DNA of 64,000 bases from Campylobacter sp. W0018. Its GTDB lineage: Bacteria; Campylobacterota; Campylobacteria; Campylobacterales; Campylobacteraceae. The notes beneath the pieces are model-generated. The model had not been told where the DNA came from. It saw only the letters and a program-made list of their open reading frames with translations, and did no database searches. The stretch is from positions 30,517 to 94,516 of the forward strand of contig JACHTQ010000005.1 in NCBI GenBank assembly GCA_020135845.1, given 5' to 3'. Shown here one piece after another: positions 9,823-19,482 of the stretch. Within the stretch, counting starts at the first letter, position 1; every line of letters begins with the position of its first letter. The position numbers were made by a program, and so were the translations under genes.

Positions 9823-10968
9823 TTAATTCCTTTTTGCATAATCTTCATAAGTAAATTCCCTTATAGTTTTTAAATTCTTATTTTTATCTAAAAATATCAA
9901 ATTAGGCAATCTTATGCCATTAAAAGTTGTATTTTTAACGATAGAATAATGAATTTGATCCAAAAAGACAACCTTATCGCCCCTTTTTAACTCTTTTTTA
10001 AAAGCATACTCTCCCATCACATCACCGGCTAAGCAAGTATTGCCTGTTAATAAATATGCCATCTCATCTTTTTCCAAAGAAGAAATGCTTTCTCCTTCTC
10101 TTGTGCTTAAAATTCTAGCGTCTTGAACTTCGCTTGTATAAGGCATGATAATAGTATCTGGCATATGTGCTTCACTTGAGGTATCTAAAATAGCAATTTT
10201 CTTTTCATTTTCTATAAGATCAACCACGCTGGATACAAGCACACCTGTTTGCCAACCCACAGCTTCCCCTGGTTCCAAATACACTTGAACGCCGTATTTA
10301 TCACTAAATTTCTTACAAAGATCAATAAGCTTTTGAACATCATAACCTTTTTTTGTGATATGGTGACCTCCGCCAAAATTCACCCATTTCATCTTTTTGA
10401 TCCATGAAGAAAAATTATTTTCAAACACCTTTAAAACTTGTTCTAAAGCCTGTGCGCTTTCTTCGCAAAGAGCATGAAAGTGCAGACCTTCAATACCTTC
10501 TAAATTAGCATACATTAAATCCTTAGCACGAATTCCAAGCCTAGAGTATCTTCCACAAGGATTATAAAGCTCTTTTGGGGCTAAAGAAAATTCAAGATTG
10601 CAACGAAGTCCAAGGGAATTTTTAACGCATATATTTTTATATTTTTCAAACTGATATAAAGAATTAAAAACAATGTGATGCGATAAAGAAGAAATTGTTT
10701 TGATCTCATCATCTTTAAAAGCTGGGGAATAAGTATGAATTTCTTTATCCATGTATTCTTTAGCAAATTGTGCTTCCCAAAGTCCGCTACAAGTGCAACC
10801 TTGCAAATATTCTCCGACAATCTTCATCGCTCCTGAAAAAGCAAAACCTTTAAGGGCTAGTAAAATTTTTGCCCCACTTTCTTCGCCAACATAGGCTAAA
10901 AGTTCGCAATTTTTACGTAATTTATCTTCCTCTAAAATATAAGCTGGGGTTTGAATTTTTTCATACAT
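9823..10968 (-). CDS. nspC: Carboxynorspermidine decarboxylase NspC
   Basis: A 381-residue PLP enzyme of the alanine racemase-fold decarboxylase group. The start at 10968 is preferred because AAGGAAG lies just upstream; an extension to 11013 lacks this. The PLP lysine is in ALKGFAF near residue 40, a His-rich loop VNFGGGHHITKKGYD lies in the middle, and the EPGEAVGW and CLAGDVMGEY segments carry the phosphate- and substrate-binding positions. It makes spermidine from carboxyspermidine, the alternative polyamine route used by campylobacters that lack SpeD/SpeE. Single gene, divergent from the multicopper oxidase gene. Confidence 0.93.
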   Translation of the reverse strand: MYEKIQTPAYILEEDKLRKNCELLAYVGEESGAKILLALKGFAFSGAMKIVGEYLQGCTCSGLWEAQFAKEYMDKEIHTYSPAFKDDEIKTISSLSHHIVFNSLYQFEKYKNICVKNSLGLRCNLEFSLAPKELYNPCGRYSRLGIRAKDLMYANLEGIEGLHFHALCEESAQALEQVLKVFENNFSSWIKKMKWVNFGGGHHITKKGYDVQKLIDLCKKFSDKYGVQVYLEPGEAVGWQTGVLVSSVVDLIENEKKIAILDTSSEAHMPDTIIMPYTSEVQDARILSTREGESISSLEKDEMAYLLTGNTCLAGDVMGEYAFKKELKRGDKVVFLDQIHYSIVKNTTFNGIRLPNLIFLDKNKNLKTIREFTYEDYAKRN

Positions 10969-11094
10969 AAGCACTTCCTTATAATTTGCGAAATAATACC
11001 AAAAACAAGCCAAATTTTAAATAATTTACTGAGCTTTTAAAAATAATGATTATAATATGATTATAATATGATTTTACCATTTAAGGAATTTATA

Positions 11095-12636
11095 ATGAAT
11101 AGAAGACAATTTTTAAAATTTAATGCTTTAAGTTTAGCAAGTATTAGCATCGCTTATGGCTCACCTATGCATCAAATGCATCACAATAATACTCCTAATG
11201 CCATCAACACTTCTTTTATCAATTTTGCACCTAATGATCTTAAACTTCTTAGCAAGGATCAGTTTCCAAGCGGAAAAAAACTAAAAAAATTAACTTTACT
11301 TAAAAATGAAAGTAAAGAAAAAAATTTTTTCCGCGCTACTATAGAGATTAAAGAAAGCCAAATAGAACTCATCAAAGGCAAAAAAACCAAATGCTACACT
11401 TACAATGGTTTAATCCCTGGCCCAAAAATAGAAGTTTATGAAGGCGACACAGTTGAAATTTTAGTCAAAAATCAACTCAAAGAACCTACAACTATACATT
11501 GGCATGGCGTTCCTGTTCCGCCTGATCAAGATGGCAGCCCACATGATCCTATTTTAGCCGGAAAGGAAAAAATTTATCGTTTCACATTGCCTTTAAATTC
11601 TGCAGGCACATACTGGTATCATCCTCATCCTCATTATATCACCTCTAAACAAGTTTATATGGGACTGGCTGGAATTTTTGTGATCAAGGCTAGAAAAGAT
11701 ACTTTATCTCATTTTAATGAAAAAGACTTGGTTTTTAGTGATTTAAGACTTGATGAAAACGCGCAAATTCCTGAAAATACTTTAACAGATTGGCTCAATG
11801 GAAGAGAGGGTGAATTTGTCTTGATCAACGGACAATATCAACCTAAAATTTCTTTGCAAGGTGAAAGAATTCGTCTTTATAATCTTTGTTCGGCAAGATA
11901 TTTAAATTTAAAAATTCAAAATGCCAAATTTATCTTAGTGGGAACTGATGGTGGGCTTATAGAAAAACCTATAATCAAAGAAGAATTATTTTTAGCTCCT
12001 GCTTCAAGAGTGGAAGTTTTTATACAAGCAGATAAAAAAGGGGAGTTAAAACTAGAAAGCATTTATTATGATAGAGATAAAATGATGGTTAAAGAAAAAA
12101 AAGAAAATTTATTCTTAGCCCATCTTAATATAGAAAAAAATCCTAAAAATCTGCCTTCTACTTTGAGAAAATTTGAAAGCTTAAAAGATCCCCAAGATTT
12201 CAAAGAAATCATAATGAGTGAAGATCATCACAAAATGCACGGCATGATGAAAAAAAGCAAAGACGAGCAAAAAGCTGCTTTAGCTTCTATGTTTTTAATC
12301 AATAAAAAAACCTACGATCTAAACCGCATAGACTTGATTTCAAAAGTTGGAGTTGTTGAAGATTGGATCGTTATCAATGACTCGCACATGGATCATCCTT
12401 TTCACATACATGGAACGCAATTTGAACTTATTTCATCAAAACTAAATGGTACTATAAAAAAAGCTGAATTTAGAGCCTTAAGAGATACAATCAACGTTCG
12501 TCCAAAAGAAGAATTAAGACTAAGGATGAAACAAGATTTTGTTGGACTTAGAATGTATCATTGTCATATTTTAGAACATGAAGATTTAGGCATGATGGGC
12601 AATTTAGAAGTAAAGGCAAATAATGATAAAAATTGA
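11095..12636 (+). CDS. cueO: Tat-exported multicopper oxidase (CueO/CopA-like)
   Basis: A 513-residue periplasmic copper oxidase. The start at 11095 is chosen because it places the Tat signal NRRQFLKFNALSLAS at the N-terminus and follows an AAGGAA site. All copper ligand motifs are present: TIHWHG, WYHPHPHY, HPFHIHG and YHCHILEHEDLGMMG, for the type 1 and trinuclear sites. A Met/His-rich stretch (EDHHKMHGMMKK) near residue 380 matches the copper-sensing insert of CueO. In C. jejuni this protein (Cj1516) protects against copper by oxidising Cu(I). The last 14 bases overlap moaD, although the functions are unrelated. Confidence 0.92.
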   Translation: MNRRQFLKFNALSLASISIAYGSPMHQMHHNNTPNAINTSFINFAPNDLKLLSKDQFPSGKKLKKLTLLKNESKEKNFFRATIEIKESQIELIKGKKTKCYTYNGLIPGPKIEVYEGDTVEILVKNQLKEPTTIHWHGVPVPPDQDGSPHDPILAGKEKIYRFTLPLNSAGTYWYHPHPHYITSKQVYMGLAGIFVIKARKDTLSHFNEKDLVFSDLRLDENAQIPENTLTDWLNGREGEFVLINGQYQPKISLQGERIRLYNLCSARYLNLKIQNAKFILVGTDGGLIEKPIIKEELFLAPASRVEVFIQADKKGELKLESIYYDRDKMMVKEKKENLFLAHLNIEKNPKNLPSTLRKFESLKDPQDFKEIIMSEDHHKMHGMMKKSKDEQKAALASMFLINKKTYDLNRIDLISKVGVVEDWIVINDSHMDHPFHIHGTQFELISSKLNGTIKKAEFRALRDTINVRPKEELRLRMKQDFVGLRMYHCHILEHEDLGMMGNLEVKANNDKN

Positions 12637-12844
12637 ATTTCTAGGACCCATTAACAAAGCTAGTTTGGAATTAGAAGTTAAAAATTTAAAAGAATTAAAA
12701 GAGCTTTTAAAACAAGATGAAAGTTTGAAAAAATGGCTTGATCTTTGTGCGGTAGCCTTAAATGATGAAATCATTTTTGATGAGAATACAACTTTTAAAG
12801 ATGGAGATAAAATCGCACTTTTACCTCCTGTTGGCGGTGGTTGA
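12623..12844 (+). CDS. moaD: Molybdopterin synthase small subunit MoaD
   Basis: A 73-residue ubiquitin-fold sulfur carrier ending in PPVGGG, the C-terminal Gly-Gly that is thiocarboxylated. It delivers sulfur to precursor Z in the MoaD-MoaE synthase. The start overlaps the 3' end of the multicopper oxidase gene, and its stop overlaps the moaE ATG (TGATG). Normal family length. Confidence 0.95.
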   Translation: MIKIEFLGPINKASLELEVKNLKELKELLKQDESLKKWLDLCAVALNDEIIFDENTTFKDGDKIALLPPVGGG

Positions 12845-13287
12845 TGGAATACTTTTCACTCCATAAAGGCCCTTTAAATATCCCTGAAATTTATACAAAA
12901 TGGTATGAATTTAGCATCAAACAAAATTGTGGGGCTTTAATCACCTTTTGCGGCATAGTCAGAGATGATGATAAAGTAGAGGGTTTAAGTTTTGATATTT
13001 ACGAGCCTTTACTCATTTCTTGGTTTAAAAATTGGCAAGAAAGACTTCAAAAAGAGCCTGCTTATCTTTTATTTGCGCATTCTATTGGCGATGTAAAAGT
13101 TGGAGAAAGTTCATATTTTGCAGGTATTTTAAGCAAACAAAGAAAATTAGGCTTAAAACTTATAAATGACTTTGTAGAAGATTTTAAAGCTAATGCGCCC
13201 ATTTGGAAATATGATCTTAAAAATGGTGAAAGAATTTATGCCCTAGATAGATCAAGTAAGCTTTTAGGGGCTGGAATTTTATCATGA
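12844..13287 (+). CDS. moaE: Molybdopterin synthase large subunit MoaE
   Basis: A 147-residue catalytic subunit of molybdopterin synthase. The ATG at 12844 is preferred over a TTG at 12841 because it overlaps the moaD stop in TGATG. The ALITFCGIVRDD start and the HSIGDVKVGESS segment are family hallmarks; the C-terminal PIWKYDL motif includes a Lys expected in the active site. It forms the dithiolene of the cofactor needed by FdhA. Its TGA overlaps the start of a broken small gene. Confidence 0.95.
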   Translation: MEYFSLHKGPLNIPEIYTKWYEFSIKQNCGALITFCGIVRDDDKVEGLSFDIYEPLLISWFKNWQERLQKEPAYLLFAHSIGDVKVGESSYFAGILSKQRKLGLKLINDFVEDFKANAPIWKYDLKNGERIYALDRSSKLLGAGILS

Positions 13288-13487
13288 TCAAACAAATTCA
13301 AGAATTTGCTATTTTTGGAGCAACAGCTTTAAATGATAAAAAATTAGAAAGCGATAAACAAACTTGAAAAATCTTTCCTTTATGGAAAGATTTTCATCGC
13401 GTTTTTGACACTCCTGATGAAATTTATAGTGTTTATTATGATTATAAAGATTTAGAATTTAAATTGGTAAAGGATAATCAATGCTAA
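13284..13487 (+). pseudogene. Short gene remnant, GyrI-like effector-binding fragment, with internal TGA
   Basis: The frame from ATG 13284 (ATGA overlap with moaE) gives 67 codons with one internal TGA at 13365-13367 (codon 28). The second part (FPLWKDFHRVFDTPDEIYSV) resembles the GyrI-like/AraC effector-binding fold but is far too short for a whole domain (about 150 residues). It ends by overlapping the moeA start. It is probably a decayed gene. Because the host inserts selenocysteine, a coding UGA cannot be fully excluded, but I see no convincing SECIS hairpin. Confidence 0.5.
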
Positions 13488-14671
13488 TTTCTTATGAAGA
13501 AAGTTTAAAAATTTTACATTCTCATATAAAAAGTTATGAAAGAATAGAAAAAATAGCACTCACTCAATGTTTAGGACGTATCTTAGCTTGTGATATTAAA
13601 GCACTTAAAAATGAGCCCCAAATGGAAACTTCGGCTATGGATGGCTATGCAATTAAATTTGAAGATCAAGATAAAGCTTTAAAAATTCTAGGTACAACCC
13701 CTGCAGGCACCATGCCACAATTTAAAGTTGTAAATGGAACTTGTGTCAAAACTTTTACAGGCTCTTTGATGAGTTTAGGAAGCAACACGCTTGTTCCAGT
13801 TGAAAACGTCCGCATAGAAAAAGATCAAATTTTTATAGAAAAAAGCGTTAAAAAAGGTTTTGCGGTTAGAAAAATTGGAGAAAATTATAAAAAAGATGAA
13901 ATTTTACTCAAAAAAGGTACAAAATTAAATTATAGTGAAATTGCACTTTTGGCAGAATTAGGCTTTTTTCACATCAGCGTTTTTGTAAAACCAATCATTG
14001 GAGTTTTAAGCAGCGGTAGTGAAATCAAAGATCTAGGAGAAACCTTGGACAATCCTGCTCAAATTCGCTCCTCCAATCACATCGCTATCGCTAATTTAGC
14101 TAAAAATTTAGCTTGTGATACAAGGGTTTTTCCACTTTTAAAAGATGATGAAAAAGCGACATTAGTAACTTTAGAAAGTGCTTTAGAGTCCTGCGATATT
14201 TTGATCACGACAGGCGGAGTTTCTATGGGGGATTTTGATTTTTTAAAAGGTGCTATTAAAGAGTATGAAATCATCATTGATAAAGTAGATATCAAACCAG
14301 GACGCCACATCAAAATCGCTAAGGCAAATCATAAATTCATCATTGCCTTACCTGGTTTTCCATACTCTGCTATGGTGATGTTTAATCTTTATGCTAGAGA
14401 GATTTTAAATTCTTGGTTGTGTCAAGAAAAAGATTACATCATTAAAGCTTTCTTACAAGGAAGTTATAAGAAAAAAACGCCTTATTTGGAATTCGTTGCT
14501 TGCAATGTAGAATTTAAGGAAGGACGTATTTTAGTCAATTTAGAAGGGAAAAAAGAAGGCTCTAGTGCGATCATTAACAACCTTAATCACAAGGCTGCAT
14601 TAATGATCGTTCCTAAAGAATGTGAAATTTTAGAAAATGAGAGTTTGGTTGATATAGTTTTTATGCCCTAG
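13481..14671 (+). CDS. moeA: Molybdopterin molybdenumtransferase MoeA
   Basis: A 396-residue MoeA protein that inserts molybdate (or tungstate) into adenylylated molybdopterin. Landmarks are MDGYAI near residue 50, a TGS loop at about 105, the SSGSEI segment near 170, the TTGGVSMGDFD motif near 245 and LPGFPYSAMVMF near 285. It lies downstream of moaD and moaE and ends at a hairpin terminator. NCTC 11168 carries a second moeA elsewhere, so this is the copy I know as moeA2. Confidence 0.93.
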   Translation: MLISYEESLKILHSHIKSYERIEKIALTQCLGRILACDIKALKNEPQMETSAMDGYAIKFEDQDKALKILGTTPAGTMPQFKVVNGTCVKTFTGSLMSLGSNTLVPVENVRIEKDQIFIEKSVKKGFAVRKIGENYKKDEILLKKGTKLNYSEIALLAELGFFHISVFVKPIIGVLSSGSEIKDLGETLDNPAQIRSSNHIAIANLAKNLACDTRVFPLLKDDEKATLVTLESALESCDILITTGGVSMGDFDFLKGAIKEYEIIIDKVDIKPGRHIKIAKANHKFIIALPGFPYSAMVMFNLYAREILNSWLCQEKDYIIKAFLQGSYKKKTPYLEFVACNVEFKEGRILVNLEGKKEGSSAIINNLNHKAALMIVPKECEILENESLVDIVFMP

Positions 14672-14684
14672 GCATAATTTTTAT
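14661..14684 (+). terminator. Terminator after moeA
   Basis: A 7-bp stem (14661-14667 with 14671-14677) and 3-base loop span the moeA stop codon and are followed by a run of T. It closes the moaD-moaE-moeA transcription unit. Confidence 0.65.
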
Positions 14685-14880
14685 CTTCAACCGACCCCAA
14701 GTAACGATAAAAAGGATGATAGATATAATTTGTTAAATTAATTAAAATCACAGGATAAGATCTTACAAGATCGTTTAAACTAAAAATATCCCTGATCAGA
14801 AAATCTTAAAATAATTTATTAAAATATTTGTTATTGGTTTAAATCAAACATAAAAATCATAAATTTTGTCGATCTTCCAT
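14668..14880 (-). pseudogene. Possible remnant of a small gene between moeA and hsdM
   Basis: An ATG at 14880 is preceded by AAGGAAAATTT. Its frame reaches a TAG at 14668 after 71 codons but contains stops at codons 8, 14 and 25. The last 45 codons are open and read like protein (DFLIRDIFSLNDLV, then NYIYHPFYRYLGSVEDK). I do not recognise a family. In NCTC 11168 this interval leads into the CRISPR-Cas9 locus; no such repeats are present here. It may be leftover sequence from the replaced locus or chance. Confidence 0.3.
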
Positions 14881-14943
14881 AAATTTTCCTTGTAAAAAAA
14901 TAATTTAAACTTTGTATTTTACATAAACCATTTTAAATCTAGT

Positions 14944-16434
14944 TTATCTTATAGTTTTTAAGATGCCAGCAAATAACTCTTTAGCTTTTTCTTGATTTTG
15001 TTTTAATTCCTCTAAAATTTCTTCCACTTCACGCAAAGATTTTTCTTCTTTAATATTTGGATTTTTAGCGCTTAGATCATAATTTCTATTTTTGAGTTCT
15101 TCAAGGCTAACAAGATAAGAATTAGCCATGATTTTTCTATCTTTATAACATTTTAAAAACTCATCAAAATGCGTGTATTCTAAAGGTTTATTTTTTGTCA
15201 GTTTATAAGGAGGAATCAATTCATAATAATACACATCTTTAGTTTTTTCATCTATGATACTTCTTAAACCTTTGGAAAAAACAATACATTAGTCTTAACC
15301 GCACTATAAGGCAAAAATACTCCGCTTGGCAAACTCAAAACGCATTCTAAATTAAAATCATCAAGCAAATCCCTCTTAACACTCACAAAAGCATTTGAAT
15401 TCTGAAAAAGCACGCCTTCAGGCACGACAATAGCACATCGTCCATTGTTTTTTAAAGATTTTAAAATGTGCTGTAAAAATAAAAGTTCAGTAGCGTTTGA
15501 CTTTACAGGAAAATTTTCTTGAATTTGTTCTTTTTCTTTGCCTCCAAAAGGCGGATTTGCTAAGATCACTTCATATTTTTCATCTTCGCTTATATCTGTG
15601 ATTTTTTTTGCTAAGCGTGTTTGTTTTGATGATATTTGGACTTGAAATTTCATGAAGTATCATATTCATAACACCCATTGCATAACTAAGCGGAGTTTTT
15701 TTCTTGCCAAAAAGTGCATCATTTTTTAAAAATTCAAGCTCTTCTACGCTCAAATTCGCCTTTTCTCTCTTAGCTCTATCTTTGTATAAAATATGAAAAA
15801 AGCTCTCCACCAAAAAACCACAACTTCCACAAGATGGATCGTAAATTCTTTCCTTAGCCTTAGGATTTATCACCTCAACCATAGCTTTTATTAGAGGGCG
15901 TGGAGTGTAAAATTCTCCACTATTTCCCCCATCACTTCCCATATCTTTTAAAAGCTTTTCATAAATTTCTCCTAAAGCAAAAACATCACTTTCTTTGTTA
16001 AAGCTCAACTCATCGATGATATTTATAACTTCTCTTAAGGTGTGTCCATTGGCGATGCGATTGTCTATAAATTCAAATATACCGCCTATTTTGTATTCTA
16101 TGCTTTTAAAATTTTCATTGTTTTTAAAATTTTTAAGATAAACAAAAAGTTCTTTATTGACAAAATCAAGCAAATCTGATCCGCTCAAAGCATTTTTTAC
16201 ATCAAGTTTGCCATCTTTTTTTGGCGCTGCCCAAACCTGCCATCTGAATTTCTCATCTAAGATGCTTTGATAAGATTTGTCATTTAACATCGCCTCGATT
16301 TTTAATTCTTCTTCATAATCATCTAAAAATTTCAAAAAAAGTATCCAGCTAATCTGCTCAGTATAATGCATAGCACCACTTATGCCATCATCGCGTCTTA
16401 AAATATCGGTGATTCGATCGATCTTATTTTGCAT
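14944..16434 (-). pseudogene. hsdM: Type I restriction methylase HsdM, broken by two frameshifts
   Basis: Three fragments together make an N6-adenine methyltransferase of about 495 residues. The first (to 15580) has the N-terminal helical domain and the SAM motif DPSCGSCGF after GEFYTPRPL. The second (15264-15653) carries the catalytic NPPF motif. The third holds the C-terminal helices. The first shift is an A8 run (15602-15609) where seven bases restore LSKKITDIS. The second is a six-base run (15276-15281) where seven restore FFSKGLRS. Both are homopolymer changes, so the gene may be dead or reversibly off. Order in the locus is hsdR, DUF262 gene, hsdS, hsdM. Confidence 0.9.
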
Positions 16435-16520
16435 TTTTATCCTTTAAAAAATATGTTAAAAAAATCAAAATTTTTAACATATCTAGCTAATGTGTTAAAA
16501 TTTTTCAAAAATTTTAACAT

Positions 16521-17748
16521 TTACAATCTTCCTTCAAAGGCTTTTTTCAGTAGTGATTTTTTAAGTTCTTCATAGTCTTTGATTTGAGTTTTGTAATTTT
16601 CTTTCAAAGCCTTAATATTTAAAGAAAGCTCATCTAAATACGAAGCGATTTGCTCTTGCTCTTTTAGTGGTGGTAACGGGATTTGTAAATTCTTAATATA
16701 TGTTTGACTAATATTAGGTTGAGCACCGCCAAAAGAATCTTTTATAATTCTATCCCTAATAGAAAGAAAAAAAATAAAAAATAAATTTTTCAAAAAATTT
16801 AATATTTGCTTTGTTTTTATGTAAAAATGCACAAACTGCTTGATTTGTGGCAGAATCTAAATTTAAAATACCCAATTTTCCAGATGTTGCTCCATACATA
16901 GCAATAAGTAATGTTCCTTTTGAAAAAATTTTAGCTGATGAATTTTTTATAGCCTCTTCGGTTATTTTTTCTTCCACATTCTCAATATAATCATCTTTCA
17001 ACTCTCCGCTTTTTAACCATTTGATAGTTCCATTTTTCCAATATTCTTTTTTATTTCTTAACGGAGTTCCACCGCTACTTGTAATAGCAATCTCACCTAG
17101 GCTTTTCCATTCCCAACCCTACGGGAGTTGATAATTTTCTTTGGTATCGTCTTTTAAAGGGTTAAAGGCTTTTTGCAACGCACTTTGCATCAATTCATCT
17201 AAATTGAGCAAATCTTGCTCTAAAATTTTTATACCCTCATCGATCTTTGCAAAACTCTCATCTAAAATCCCCACTATCCTTTCTTGCTCTTTGAGTGGTG
17301 GTATAGGAATTTCAATTTGTTTTAATATAGACAAATTTAAATTATTTTGAGCAACTCCGCGTCCTTTGCTACAAATTTCATCTTTTATACTTTTTAAAAA
17401 ATACATTAAATATAAACTATTTATATTATCCTTTATATTTATTCCGGCAATAGCTTGATTTGTCGTTGCATCTATGTCTAAGATAGCAACCTCACCCAAA
17501 GTAGCAAAAATAGAATAAAGCAAAGTCCCTTTTTTAAATAACTTTGCTGAAGAATTTTTTAAACCATCTTCGGTAATAAATTCTTCAGTATTAGAAATAA
17601 ATTTTTCTTTAATGTCTTTTATCTTTACCCAAGGTATAGCTCCATTCTCCCAATATTCTTTTTTACTTCTTGACGGGGTTCCGCCACTTGAAATTTCAGC
17701 AATATCACCAAGCTTTTTAATTTCCCAACTCTGCGGTAAATTTGTCAT
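16521..17748 (-). pseudogene. hsdS: Type I restriction specificity subunit HsdS, nonsense plus frameshift
   Basis: The start at 17748 overlaps the stop of the DUF262 gene (ATGA). The first target-recognition half ends at a TAG (17119-17121) where a CAG Gln would fit (LPQGWEWKSLGE). The second half then continues in frame to an A8 run (16767-16774) where seven bases would restore YFFLSIRDRI and read to the normal end. Both halves contain the SGGTP start, the NSSAK-F-KGTLL segment and the IPPLKEQE conserved turn, as expected for a two-TRD HsdS. The halves are similar enough to be an internal repeat. DNA specificity cannot be predicted by eye. Confidence 0.88.
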
Positions 17749-19424
17749 TGTGTTCTGATGTTTATTTTCCATATAGCTAAAGCTTGATCAGCTAAAAAAT
17801 TTTGATATTTTTGAATACTCTTAGCATCCCAAACTTTAAACTCTCTTGATACATATTGTGCTAATTTAAAATTAGATTGACTATATATATTAATTTTTTC
17901 TTTAAAATTTTTATTTTTTAGTTGTTGATTATATTTTTCTTCCAATAAAATATAATTTCCTAATTTATGCACTTTTTCATCTTTCGAAGAAGATGGAAGT
18001 ATATGTTCTACTGTTGCAAGTTGTTCATCACAAATGCCTCCAGACAAATGCCTCTCAATATTAACAAGTAAAAATTTAACTATTTTTGCATCATTTCCAG
18101 AAGTTGCCTTCTTGGAATATATAGAAAAAGATTTTTTAAAATCATTGTCATCAATATCAATTAATTTTAATGCTTTTATAATTTCATTTGTATTTTTATA
18201 TTTGTCATAAAATATATTACAAGCAATTTTATTATAATTAGATTCTAATTTATTAGTTCTAGTTTTTGAAATAGAATATCGAATGGACAATATAGCACAA
18301 ACTTTTAAAATTTTAGTAAATTCTTGATCATTTATTATTTTTTCTTTAGCAACTAGCAACAATGGTAAAGATGATTTAAATCTCAATAATTCCAAAATAT
18401 CAATATAATATTTGGCATCTTGCTGCGAAAATTCATTCCAAGAATTATGATTTGAATTTTGCAAAGCAAGATATAAAGAAGATAAATTGTGAAGCTTAGA
18501 TATAAAACTAAAAGCTTTTTCTGAAGTTTTAATATCTTTTCTAACCTCCTTAAAAAGTCTATTTTTTGTAACTGAATCTGTTTGAAAATTTACAACGCTT
18601 CTTAAAAAATCTGGTATTTTTTCTGTTGAAATTTTATTATTTATATCTTCCCACATTGCATTAGCTTGTTCCAAAGCCTCAGAATCATTTTTTAATAAAC
18701 TTAAAAAATAATTTTTCAATAAATCTGCAGCTGTTAATTCAGCTCCTCTAGCATTTAAAGTTTGAAATAAAACATAAGCATCTAGCTCATTTTGGACTAC
18801 AATCACAATAAATTTTAATTGTTCTCCTATCATTTCTACATATTCTGCAATTTTCTTTCCGTCTTCTTTTTGGAATTTTTCTTTAATTTTCCTTTGAAAA
18901 AAACCAAATGCTTTATGTAATAAAAGATTAGATTTATCTGCATCTGCTAAAGTTGATTTATTCGGAATATTCTGATTAATAATATAAGTAGTAAAAAAAT
19001 TATTATTAGTTTTATTTAAAGTAAGTTTTGGAACTATTTTTAATGTCGTAGAGCTTTCATAACCTAAATATTTTTTATTAAAAATTTCTTTTCTTTTTTC
19101 ATTATCTATTTTATCTTTATCTTTTTTTACCAAATCATCTATATAAGCAATAACCGCGGCAATAAAAATACTTAATGTGCTCAATCTTTGCTGCCCGTCA
19201 ATGATATCTATATTTTTAATATCTTTGGTTTCTTGCAATACTACAGAACCCATAAAATGTGGATAATTTGATTTTTCCAAATCTTCAATATCGCTCCACA
19301 AATCTTCCCATTGATCCTCATCCCAAGAATAGTTCCTTTGATATTTTGGAACACTGTAAGTTCTATCTTTACTAAATAAATCATTTAAGGTTAAAGTCTC
19401 TGTATTTAAAAAACTATTACTCAT
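17745..19424 (-). CDS. Intact DUF262/DUF1524 protein (GmrSD-like nuclease family) inside the hsd locus
   Basis: A 559-residue protein. The N-terminal DUF262 domain has VPKYQRNYSW and the IIDGQQRLSTL motif near residue 77, linked in this family to nucleotide-dependent activity. The FQTLNARGAELTAADL segment lies near residue 220. The C-terminal DUF1524 domain has VEHILP at 472-477 followed by LGNYILLE, the HNH-type nuclease signature. Related proteins (GmrSD, BrxU, SspE) act against phage DNA, often with modified bases. It lies between hsdR and hsdS like the R-linked extra genes reported in C. jejuni hsd loci. It is the only undamaged gene of the locus. It looks more AT-rich than hsdR/M. Target and activity are unknown. 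Confidence 0.85.
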   Translation of the reverse strand: MSNSFLNTETLTLNDLFSKDRTYSVPKYQRNYSWDEDQWEDLWSDIEDLEKSNYPHFMGSVVLQETKDIKNIDIIDGQQRLSTLSIFIAAVIAYIDDLVKKDKDKIDNEKRKEIFNKKYLGYESSTTLKIVPKLTLNKTNNNFFTTYIINQNIPNKSTLADADKSNLLLHKAFGFFQRKIKEKFQKEDGKKIAEYVEMIGEQLKFIVIVVQNELDAYVLFQTLNARGAELTAADLLKNYFLSLLKNDSEALEQANAMWEDINNKISTEKIPDFLRSVVNFQTDSVTKNRLFKEVRKDIKTSEKAFSFISKLHNLSSLYLALQNSNHNSWNEFSQQDAKYYIDILELLRFKSSLPLLLVAKEKIINDQEFTKILKVCAILSIRYSISKTRTNKLESNYNKIACNIFYDKYKNTNEIIKALKLIDIDDNDFKKSFSIYSKKATSGNDAKIVKFLLVNIERHLSGGICDEQLATVEHILPSSSKDEKVHKLGNYILLEEKYNQQLKNKNFKEKINIYSQSNFKLAQYVSREFKVWDAKSIQKYQNFLADQALAIWKINIRTQ

Positions 19425-19482
19425 ATTTTTCCTTTTCTTTAATAATAAAAATATATTAATATTATAATATTAATTAAATTTA

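Noticed and set aside
14672-14943. CRISPR repeats in the moeA-hsdM interval
   Set aside because: No repeated unit with regular spacing is visible; the interval shows only a possible gene remnant.
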